From assembly GCA_947685225.1 (NCBI GenBank), contig CANTUV010000024.1, positions 56,882,001 through 56,946,000 of the forward strand: DNA of 64,000 nt. Reading direction: 5' to 3'. This DNA comes from Garcia nutans. Taxonomy: Eukaryota > Streptophyta > Magnoliopsida > Malpighiales > Euphorbiaceae. Below, piece after piece: positions 46,263 through 55,966 of this stretch; the first letter of the stretch is position 1, and every line of letters starts with the position of its first letter. A program made the position numbers and the translations under genes. The notes beneath the pieces are model-generated. The model was not told the origin of the DNA. It ran no database searches and saw only the letters and a list, made by a program, of their open reading frames with translations.

Positions 46263-46534
46263 CTCCAGTTTTGCATCCTTTGTGGGTCAGGCCTGAAAAG
46301 GCATGCTTGGGCTGAGGCATCCACACATATATGAGAAAGCAAGATTGTACATTGAAAAGAAGAACCAACACTATGCACTCCAAGCCAACAAGTGGAGGAA
46401 AGCCATTAATTTTCAACCGGGTGATTAGGTGTGGGTGCATTGAGGAAGGAGAGATTTCCTAATCATAAGAAGTCTAAGCTTGATCCAAGAGGTGATGTAC
46501 CATTCCAAATCATAGAGAAAATCAATGACAACAT
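46263..46534 (+). pseudogene. Ty3/gypsy integrase C-terminal remnant of a third lineage
   Basis: The plus frame reads HIYEKARLYIEKKNQHYALQANKWRKAINFQPGD, then after small lesions VWVH...DPRGDVPFQIIEKINDN. This is the region after the integrase core of gypsy elements whose relatives read EPGDWVWVHMRKERFP. It differs from both the Tekay-like and Tat integrases here. It is broken on the right by the Tat element at 46535. Confidence 0.7.
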
Positions 46535-48425
46535 TGTAGACCTCTAATTTTGGCCCTAAACAAGTTCAGGGGACAAGCCAAAATTAATCCTTAGTCTGAT
46601 CCAATTTTAAAGAGTTGAATTTGGTTTGTTCCAATTTTAAAAGCTTAAACTTAGTCCAATTCAATTTTTAAGAGCTTAAAATAAGTTTGGTTCAATTTTA
46701 AAGGCCTAAACTAAGTTCATTCTAATTTTTTAAAGACAAACTGAGCCAGTTCAAGGTTAAAAAGTGAGTTCATGGCTAATTGGCCTAGCAAGTCACCAAG
46801 AGTCCTTAATTCGGGCCAAGTTCATTTTGAGTCATTTTTAAATTTCAATAAGACTTAGGTAAGCAGCAAAAAATGTTTGGATGAGAATTGATAAGCCAAT
46901 GTTGCCCTAATGGTTGTTTATAAATACAAAGCCAAGAGCCATAAAAGAGTGGAATTAAGAACAGAAATGAGATAGAGAGCAATTGATCAAAATCAAACAG
47001 AGACAATAAAACCAGAATACATCAATCATAAAGGAGAGGTAGTAGCTTAAAGCAATCACTGTCTTTGGATTACCTCACTCAGCCAAGATTTAGATTGATC
47101 CAGGCAGTAGCATTCATCAAGCTTGGTTCAACAGATTAAATTTGATGGAGCCACCAATGCAGGTACAATTTCTATTTGCCAATTCAATTGAATTCATTGA
47201 TTAGCTTTAATACTTTATTCACTGTGTTATCAAACTATGGATGGGATTTTATAACATCTCTTGCAGTAAACTATAGGTTCGGATTTGAAATTAGTCAAAA
47301 GATCAATAAATCCTAACTTTGACAATCCTTAATTCTATTTTATATCTTAGAATTATATTATAGGATCTTTATTGTATGTTGCATCTTAGGTTTAAGATTA
47401 AAATATTTTTGTACATAAGACCCTAGACTATATGGATTAAACCCTAGGTTAAAAACCCTAATTTGCTATAAAACCCTAGAATTGTATAACTAAAACCCTA
47501 ACTTTGAACCAAAAACCTAAATTGCATGTCCATCCTTAATATTTAGCATAAAACCCTAATTCTACATGTTTAGCCTATGTTATATTTTAACCCTAATTTA
47601 GGAAAAATCCTAATTTGACCAATTAAAGCCCTAAAAATCCAATTTTGCAATAGAAACCCTAACCTTATAGTAAAACCCTAATTTGTTTAATAAAACCTTA
47701 GTTTGGTAATCTAACCTTGATATTAATGGTGGAACCTTAAATTTAATTATTTAATTTATTGTTATTTGTTTATGATGGACAATGTGATTTGTTTATTTGG
47801 ATCTTCTTTTATAGTTTATCATGGATGATTAAATGGTATTTATTTGTTATTGTTTGGGTTTTTAAAAGAAGATGTAAATGGCATATTTTCACTTTATGGG
47901 TGCCTTATTTTAATTATATATTTAATTATAAGGATTTTAGGATATTGTAAGAGACACATTTCCATCAATTATTGGATTTCCCATTTTATTTATTTGTATG
48001 GACATTTAAACGATTGTAAGGGCATGTTTTCATCTTGCATGAGTGCCCTTTTTTATTTATTTGTTTGATCTATAATATAATGAATGTTCATTTATTTTAA
48101 TTGCATCTAATATGGATAGTATTATAATAATTAAGAATTCAATAATATTTAGACCTGAAAAGGAAGCCAGTTCCAATAAACAGGGCATTGTGTGGGTGTT
48201 GGGTCATTCTCACCTTTTCCATGCATACCTAACTTTTCGAACCCAATAGGGGGTTGGAAATTCTTTAGAAATTGAGTCATCCACCCCTTTCTATTTTTTT
48301 GATCCATCTAGGTGGTGACTCCTATTCTACGGGTTTAGGCTTGTGTTCTATAAAATCTCGAGCCTAATAGTGCCAAATTCGCAAGAATAATACTATCGGG
48401 AGTGGGGAAAAAATCCTCGCTCACT
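46535..48425 (+). repeat. Element F 5' LTR
   Basis: It starts TGTAGACCTCTAATTTTGG and ends CTCACT (CA decayed); it is 1891 bp. It has a TATA box (TATAAATA) at 46919-46926. The transcribed part at 47400-47720 carries about ten AAACCCTAA-type motifs. The last 270 bp match the conserved end of the other Tat LTRs. Confidence 0.88.
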
Positions 48426-48426
48426 G

Positions 48427-48446
48427 TGGTAACTCCACTGGGGATA
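48427..48446 (+). other. Primer-binding site of element F, tRNA-Arg type
   Basis: TGGTAACTCCACTGGGGATA is the best-preserved example of the site in this window; only the TA at positions 4-5 departs from the inferred TGGCGACTCC. Confidence 0.8.
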
Positions 48447-49292
48447 AGAGAAATTGATTCCATTGGTCTTTATATTATTTTATTTTTTACTATTATGATA
48501 TTATTCATTGTATCATTTAGATTGCATTGTTTGTGTGTGAGTTAGGATGCCTATGGAACCTATGTTATATGTATGTGAGTGATACCATACTTTCATTTAA
48601 GGTTTGGAGATCGAGCATCGCATAACCACTCATAGCCTTGTACCTTTTGGTATATATTTGCTATAGGAGCCTAAGCCTTCTTACCCTAAAGACTAAAGCA
48701 CATGTAGTTGGCCTAATAACTTTCCTTAGGTTTGACCTAATTATTTGTTATTTGACTATGGTTAACATGTCTTAGATGAATTATGGCTAATTTGATTTAT
48801 CATTTCCTAATATGACCTAATTATGGTATGAGCCCAAAAATATTTTTATGGTTCAAAAGTTATTTTAAGCCCAAAGCCTAAAATTATTTATGGTCCAAAA
48901 GTTTTTTTAAGCCCAAAGCCTAAAATCATTTTCAAAACTTTTATGAAATCTTTTCAACAAAATGTGGTCAACAATTGCTTTCTTGTGGCCCAAGTTTGAA
49001 GTCTAAAATTGATTTTTGAAATCCATTTTTACAATAGGCTTTGAAATATTTCTAAAGAAGGGCCCAAAATCATTTTTACTTCATGACCCATCTATCAAAA
49101 TCAAGCTTTCATTGAACTTTGAGAATCAAAACCTTTTCACAATAAGACTTTTTTTTTTTTGAAATGGGCTTTTAGTCAATTAGGTCAATTATGAAAAATC
49201 AATTACATGCCTTATTTATGCCAAGACTTGTTAGTTGTGGGCTTGTTTGTGGCATGAACCATTAGTTGCCTTTTCCAAATGGCAAGAAACCT
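48447..49292 (+). other. Element F leader
   Basis: Collinear with 4459-4830 (GGTTTGGAGATCGAGCATCGCATAACC etc.), then a longer stretch of AAGCCCAAAGCCTAAAAT-type repeats (48840-49180). Non-coding. Confidence 0.75.
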
Positions 49293-49500
49293 TGTAACAT
49301 CCGTGATTTTGGAGAAATTAAATAAGTATTTGGAGAGATAAATTGTATATATTCAATATATATATATCTAGAGTATACATAACATATACATACGGTATAT
49401 TAATTGTATATGTTGGATTAATACATTACATACTTAATATTTAATACACACATAAGGTACATTTGATGTGTATATAAGATACACATTACTTGTGCAAATG

Positions 49501-52308
49501 TGTAATATCCTAAATTTTTGAAAAGTTCGAATTTTTGGAAATTTGATAAAATAAATTATAATTTAAATGGATAAATTAAATTAATGGTTTTAAATGAAAA
49601 ATGAAGGGGTTTTAAATGAAAAAGTGGATAATAAATGTGATATATATGTAAAATATACATAACATATAAAAGTCAACACTTTTTAAAAAAGAAAAGTCAA
49701 AGTAAAAGGGTATTTTAGTAATTAAATCTTAGAAATTCAAAATTAATAAAATAATTCAAAAATAAATTATTTTTGAATGGAAGAGGAAAATTATGACTTT
49801 TAATTTATTAAATAAATAATTAATTATTAATTATTAAATTATTTTAATATATATATGGTTAAAAATAAAAGATGAAAAGAAAAAGAAAATTTAAAAGTTT
49901 TTCATCTTCTTCTTCTTCTCCATCAAGGGCCAGCCACCATGGCTATTAACCTCAAGAATTTTGATCTTCCATACTCCACAAATTGAAGGATTCAACAAGT
50001 TTAAAGTAGATTTTTGGTGATTTCCACCAAAATTAGTAAGTTCCCAACTTCTTTCTTTGGATTTCATAGGAATTGTGATTATGTTTGTTTTGGTTTTTAA
50101 AGTTCTAAGATTTAATTGTCTATTTGGGTATATATGAAGTTATTTTAAGTGATTAACAATGATTTTAAGGTTGGATTAAATAAATGGTTGAGTTTGGGTA
50201 AGATTGGTGAAGAGAGAGAATTTAGGGTTATGTAATTTTTGGGGTTTTGAAATCATGGTTTTTAATTGTGTAAATTGATTCCAAATGAGTTGTTTTGATA
50301 CATAAAAAAGTATTTTAAAGTCAAATATTGGATTTGATTGTGTTTGGTTGGAGTTTGAGAATGGAAGTGGAGATTTAGGGTTTTGGAAAAGTGATTTTCC
50401 AAAGTGGTTGAATTGTGTGATTTTATTTGTTTAAGCATGTTGTTTAGTATTAAAAGTCATGAATATAAGCTTGAAATGAGTAATGGATTGTGTTGGAATG
50501 AAAAACCTTCAATGGGGGAAGGTTATGCCATTTTATGGTTTTGTATATAAGAGTGTATTTTTATAATGTAAATGGTTCAAATGTATTAAAATATGCTTCT
50601 AATGATATTAATAAACTTAAAACACTAATTTAAATGGCTCGATATGGTTTTTCAAAGTTAAAGTGAGGTGAAGCTTAATTTTGGGATTTGGTTTAGAGTG
50701 ATGTTTAATTATGGTTTGATGTTGAGAATACCTTAGAATATGATATTAAATGATTATGTACAATCACATTTGGTATAGGCATTGAGGGAGATTGATTTGC
50801 TTCATCCAAGTGGTGAAGGGCAAGTTGGAAGGATAGGATTGGAGGTTGTATTAAGCTTGCTTTGGGTTGCTAGTAGAGGTATGTACAAACTTTGAGTATG
50901 ATGTTTATATTTGCATGACATTTGAACTTAACACATTTTGGTTGAAAAATGTGTTAAGCTACTTGGTTCATTGATTAAGTATGAATAATGTGCTATGACA
51001 TTTGTAATGTCATATATGTGTTAAATGCATTGGGAAAAGCCATTGATAATGGCTAAATTGTGTAAAGTGTGAAATATGCATATTATGTGAAAATATCCAA
51101 AGTAATTGGGTAATGTGTTGTGAATGCAAAAATGAGATATGTGGAATAATGAAATGAATTGATATTGATAAAAATGAGAAAAAAAATGAGAAAAATGAGA
51201 AAAATGAGAAAGATGTGAAAAATGAGAAAAAAAAAATGTGAAAATAAGGCAATGAGCCTAGTTTGATTATGAGAAATAAAATGAGAAATGAATTGTGAAA
51301 GTATTTGATAATGAGATAAATGAATTAATTGTGTGCCTAGTATGTTATTCAATTTTCAGAGTTATGGGTTTGGCGGCATGCCTATGAATTGCTGGGCAGG
51401 TGAAAAGATTGGATTGTAAACTGAGCCCAGCTGATAAATGATAAATATGATGTTTTTGGGGTGAAAAGACTAGGTCGTAAGCCTAAAAAACAGTAACAGT
51501 CTAGCCGGGTTGAGGACCAAGATACTAGGGCCTAAGGGTCTAGCCGGGTTAAGGTTCAAGAGACTGGGGCTGTTACATTATCCATGGATATATATATATA
51601 TCCTACGGGCTAGACACATGGTGTCATTATGGACCAAAGAACTCTAAAATTTGAATAGCATATTAGATCCTTTTTGGGCCCATGCTTGTCTTTGCTTTAA
51701 TGTGAATTATGAATTGTGATACAATTGAGCAATATAATGTTATGAGTTGTGAGTATGAAATATTTGAAAAATATAAGAAAGTGAAATGATGTGACCTCTA
51801 TATGCATTGTGCATTGGCATTACTTTACATTTTTATTATTATCAAAGTTTGTACCATTAGGCTTCGGCTTAGCGCAGGTGTCATGGACGTTTTGGTAGAG
51901 CTGGAGAGTTTTACTAGACCTGGTCGGGTTTAGATTTGTATTTATTGAGCTTGAAGAGCTATTTTGAGTACATCAAGATCAGAGCCAGTTGCCAGCATAT
52001 ACATTTTTTATTTTATTCAGAGTGTTTATTTTATGCAGGTTGTGTTTTGTTGAATTTTTGAAACGTTCAAATTACAAACAAAACTCTGACGAATTTTTTC
52101 CAGAGATTTTCATATAAAATATTTATTTTGGATTCCTATAACAAGCAAAGAATATTTATATACTATTTATTTTATATATATTAGTATTTGAAATCTTAAA
52201 ACAGAAATGTAAAAATTTTTATTAAATCGGTCTTTGACATTTTTATATCGTATATGCATATTTTACATATGCTGAAAATATGTATTGTATAGGGTATAAG
52301 GGTGTTAC
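49501..52308 (+). repeat. Chromovirus LTR (same family as element H)
   Basis: It starts TGTAATATCC and ends AGGGTATAAGGGTGTTAC. It follows the element H LTR (reverse of 55967-58852) closely over the first 300 bp, and again at GGCGGCATGCC (51371) and TTAGGCTTCGGCTTAGCGC (51858). The region 51395-51600 is rearranged and holds a CCGGGTTGAGG duplication; 51165-51240 is a GAGAAAAAT repeat tract. AAATG precedes it but does not follow its end. Confidence 0.8.
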
Positions 52309-52552
52309 TTTTATTTTCGGTAGAAATGGTACTGGATGGCTCACGCTGGCTCTCTTAAGTGGGAGGTCAAGTGTTCGATCTGGGGAGGCAACTTCTTAGG
52401 GAGCCAAATAAACAAATCCTGCTGGAGGGTCCGCGAGGGCAGTCCAGTACTGTGACGGCCTGCCGGGTTGAGGGCTAGGACTACGATCCACCTACCAGAG
52501 AAAAAGCCTAATAGACCAGCTGTCGTAAGACCGTGCAGGTGGGGTCATTACA
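52309..52552 (+). other. GC-rich segment with A/B-box-like motifs
   Basis: A 244-bp block is clearly richer in G+C than its surroundings. TGGCTCACGCTGG (52337-52349) resembles a pol III A box and GTGTTCGATCT (52371-52381) a B box, 34 bp apart as in tRNA-derived SINE heads. It ends GGGGTCATTACA, which works as the end of the outer LTR. It is either a SINE-like insert or the 3' part of an unfamiliar LTR. Confidence 0.45.
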
Positions 52553-52557
52553 AACCT

Positions 52558-53380
52558 AATTATTATAAGCCCATTAATTATATACTAATCCAACATGCAG
52601 CTAAAATGCTATTGAATTTCAATTGACCCAAAAGGATTAATACTTAATTAATGAGATTTATCATTTCAACATTTGGAAAATAAAACTATTGGTTATCTCA
52701 TATGAGTGATTCTTCCAAAAATAAGGGTATCTCCTATTGATATCTTTGTTGACCATGACACCTAGGAAAAGAGACTGGCTAATCTTGTATCTCTGACTAC
52801 CATGCTTGAGGCCCCACTACTCATGTTCTCTATATCTTGAAGATGAAGTTGTGGATGTGACATCACATGACGACCTAATGCAAGGCCTACATGAATATCA
52901 TGAAGGTGCCAATGGGAGTGCTTTAGCCTATCACCTCGATCTGTAAGTCAATAGAACCAATGTAAGTATGCATATCACGTATACATGCATACATGAGCAT
53001 GTCACATTATATTTTTGTTATCTATTCTTTAAGCAGCCAATACTCTTGAAGCATACAATGAGAAGTAGAAAAAGTGTCAGGGGGCATGAAAGGTCCATTG
53101 CTTGAGAAAGATCCAATCACTTTGCAAAAATGGAGCTTGCTCAAAGAACAAGACAAAAGTATTGGTTGAAGCCTAATAGGCACAAAATCATCAGTTTGAG
53201 CCTACATAGGGGGGCAAAACTTCTCCTTTTAATTTTTGATTTTATGCATGTACAAAATATTTTTAGACTCTTTTTCAATGTTCTATCATACATGGGGAAA
53301 AGAGAGGATATGAAGGCTAAAGGGTTAAAAAATAGTCAATTTTTTTTGCAAAACAGAATCCATTAAAGAATGGCACAAGT
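52558..53380 (+). other. Element F internal non-coding region
   Basis: The first 200 bp continue the Tat leader (compare 4840-5030). After that there is no recognisable protein; the open frame at 53130-53366 lacks any family resemblance. Confidence 0.6.
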
Positions 53381-53588
53381 GGCTAGAAGAAAGCCAGAAC
53401 ACTCAAATGAAAGAAGATACAAATGACAGAATTTAGTCAAGCTAGAAGAGCTAAAGTTGATGGCTAGAAGAAAGCCAGAATTCTCAAATGAGTGAAGGTC
53501 AATCAAGCTAGAAGAGTTGAAGTTGATGGCAAGAAGAAAGCCAAAATTCTCAAATGATAGAATGTAAGTCAAGCTAGAAGAGCTTTGC
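53381..53588 (+). repeat. Three tandem GGCTAGAAGAAAGCC repeats
   Basis: Units start at 53381, 53462 and 53528, each followed by AGAATTCTCAAATGA-like and TCAAGCTAGAAGAG sequence. Period 66-81 bp. Confidence 0.8.
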
Positions 53589-54115
53589 AGGTCCAGAACC
53601 CAAACAAATTCATGGGTCCAAAACCCAAACCAATTCACGAGTTTAGAACCCAAACCAATCCACGAGTCCATACCCAAAATAATTCATGGGTCCAGAACCC
53701 AAACCAAAATTTTGGGTCCAAAACCAAAACCTACTCACGGGTCTAGAACCCAAATCAATTCATTGATCAAGAACCCAAAACAATTTACGGTCCAGAATCT
53801 AAATCAATTCATGGGTCTAGAACCCAACTCAATTCATAGGTCTAGAACCCAAATCAATTTATAGGTCCGAACTCAAACTAATTCTCGGGTCCAGAACCCA
53901 AACTAACTCGCGGGTCCAAAATCCAAAATAATCTCGGTCGAGAGCCCAAACTAATCACGGTCCAAAACCTAAACCAATCAAGGTCTAGGACCCAAACCAA
54001 GACAATTCGTGTTCAAAACCTAATCCAATTAGGGTCCAAAACCCAAACTAAGATATTGTGCCTCCAGAACCCAAACCAATTCAGGTCTAGAACCCAAACC
54101 AATCCGGATCCAGAA
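53589..54115 (+). repeat. GTCCAGAAC mini-hairpin array II, element F (about 20 units)
   Basis: Units such as GGGTCCAGAACCC, GGTCTAGAACC and GGGTCCAAAACCC are spaced about 25 bp apart. Here nearly all units are of the GGGT/ACCC type, so the three-step order of the full elements is lost. It lies directly upstream of the polypurine tract GCAGGGGGCAAGAC. Confidence 0.85.
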
Positions 54116-54186
54116 GGCGGCTCGATTTTGCTTTCCAAAATACAAATTTGTTTTTCACTCTTTAAAATAAATTCAAGATCGTTCAA

Positions 54187-54200
54187 GCAGGGGGCAAGAC
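54187..54200 (+). other. Polypurine tract of element F
   Basis: AGCAGGGGGCAAGAC context directly before the 3' LTR. Confidence 0.7.
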
Positions 54201-55966
54201 TATAGACCTCTAATATTGGCCCTAAACACATTCAGGGACCAAGCCAAAATTAATCATTAGTCTGATCCAATTTTAAAGAATTGAATTTGATTTGGTCCAA
54301 TTTTAAAAGCTTGAACTTAGTCCAATTCAATTTTTAAAAGCTTAAAATAAGTTTGGTTCAATTTTAAAGGTCCAAACTAAGTCCAGTCTGAATTTTTAAA
54401 GATAAACCAAGTCAGTTCAAGGTTAAAAAGTGAGTTAATGGGCCTATTCACCATGAGTCCTTAATTTAGGCCAAGTTCATTTTGAGTTGTGCTTAAATTT
54501 CAATGATATTTGGATAAGCAGCAAAAGGTGTTTGAATTGGATGAGGATTGATAAGCCAATGTTGCCCTACTGGTTGTTTATAAATATAAAGCCAAGGGCC
54601 ATGAAAGGGAGGAAATTAAGAACATAAACGAGACAGAGAGCAATTGATCAAAATTAAATAGAGACAATAGTACCAGAATATATCAATCATAAAGGAAAGG
54701 CAGTAGCTCAAAGCAATCATTGTCTTCAGATTGCCTCACTCATCTAAGATTCATATTGATCCAGGTAGTAGCATTCATCAAGCTTGGTTCAACGGATTAA
54801 ATTTGATAGAGCCACCAACGCAGGTACAATTTCTATTTTCCAATTCAATTGAATTCATTGATTAGCTTCAATACTTTACTCATTGTGTTATTAAATTATA
54901 GACGGGATTTTATAACTTCTCTTATAGTATGCTATAGGTTCATATTTGAAATTAATCAAAAGATCAATAAATCCTAACTTTGAACCTGAAACCTTAATTA
55001 TATTTTATATCTTAGAATTATATTATAGGATCTTCATTGTATATTGCATCTTAGGTTTAAAATTAAAATTAGTTTTGTAAGTAAAACCCTAGACCACAGG
55101 GATTAAACCCTAGGTTAAAAATTGTAATTTGCTATAAAACCCTAAAATTGTATAACTAAAACCCTAACTTTGAACCAAAACACTAAATTGCATATCCAAC
55201 CTTAATGTTTAGCATAAAACACTAATTGTACATGTTTAGCCCTAATTAGCACATTAATCCCTAGGTTTGCATGTTTTACCCCTAATTTTGAAAAAATCCT
55301 AATTTGACCAATTAAAACCCTAAAAATCCAATATTGCAATAGAAACCTAACCCTATAGTAAAACCCTAATTTGTTTAGTAAAACCTTAGTTTGGCAATCT
55401 AACCTTGATATTAATGGTGGAACCCTAAATTTAATTATTTAATTTATTATTATTTGTTTATGGTGGATAATGTGATTTGTTTATTTGGATCTTCTTTTAT
55501 TGTTTATCATGGATGATTAAATGATATTTATTTTATATTGTTTGGGTTTTTAAAGAAGATATCAAAAGCATGTTTCCACTTTATGGGTGCCTTATTTTAA
55601 TTTTGTATTTCAATTATAAGGATTTTGAGATGTTGTAAGGGATATGTTTTCACCTATTGGTGAGTGTCCTCGTTTATTTACTTATATAGACATTTAAATA
55701 GCTGTAAGGACATATTTTCATCTTGCATGGATTTTCATTTTTTTTTATTTGTTTGTTTGATCTATAATATGATGGATATTCATTTATTTTAATTGCATGT
55801 AACATGAATAGTATTATAATAATTAAGAATTCAATAATATTTAGACTTGAAAAGGAGGTCGGTTCCAATGAACCGGACATTATGGGGGTGCTAGATCATT
55901 CTCATCTTTCCCATGTGTACTAAACTTTTCGAACCAAATAGGGAGTTGGGGATTCCTTAGGAATTG
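54201..55966 (+). repeat. Element F 3' LTR, cut by element H
   Basis: TATAGACCTCTAATATTGGCCC (TG decayed to TA), collinear with 46535-48300; TATA box at 54579-54586; AAACCCTAA-type motifs at 55080-55430. It stops at GATTCCTTAGGAATTG, where TGTAACACCCG of element H starts, so about the last 160 bp lie elsewhere. Confidence 0.88.
55962..55966. other. Left target flank of element H (AATTG)
   Basis: The five bases before the element H LTR are the expected target duplication. The right copy is not in the window. Confidence 0.5.

Larger units (their letters stand above)
49293..52552 (+). repeat. LTR-type insertion with nested chromovirus LTR, duplication AACCT
   Basis: TGTAACATCC at the left and GGGGTCATTACA at the right are flanked by AACCT at 49288-49292 and 52553-52557. 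Removing it rejoins the element F leader. The outer pieces are 49293-49500 and 52309-52552; between them is a nearly full chromovirus LTR (49501-52308). It could be a solo LTR invaded by another LTR. Confidence 0.65.
46535..55966 (+). mobile_element. Non-autonomous Tat-family element F (no gag-pol)
   Basis: 5' LTR 46535-48425, primer site 48427-48446, leader, nested LTR insertion 49293-52552, non-coding internal part 52558-53374, tandem repeats, GTCCAGAAC array, and 3' LTR from 54201 (its TG now TA), cut at 55966 by element H. Removing the nested insertion leaves an internal region of about 2.5 kb with leader and 3' array only. No gag, PR, RT, integrase or antisense gene is found. The left target flank is AACAT (46530-46534); the right flank lies beyond the window's element H. 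It probably moved using proteins from full Tat elements. Confidence 0.8.

Noticed and set aside
51010..51352. Phe/Ser-rich minus-strand frames
   Set aside because: They come from the GAGAAAAATGAG purine repeat read on the other strand.
52330..52400. A tRNA gene at the A/B-box-like motifs
   Set aside because: No cloverleaf can be drawn: acceptor and anticodon stems are missing.
53589..54115. GTCCAGAAC units as a centromeric-type satellite
   Set aside because: The units are short, irregular and confined to the site before the polypurine tract in three elements.
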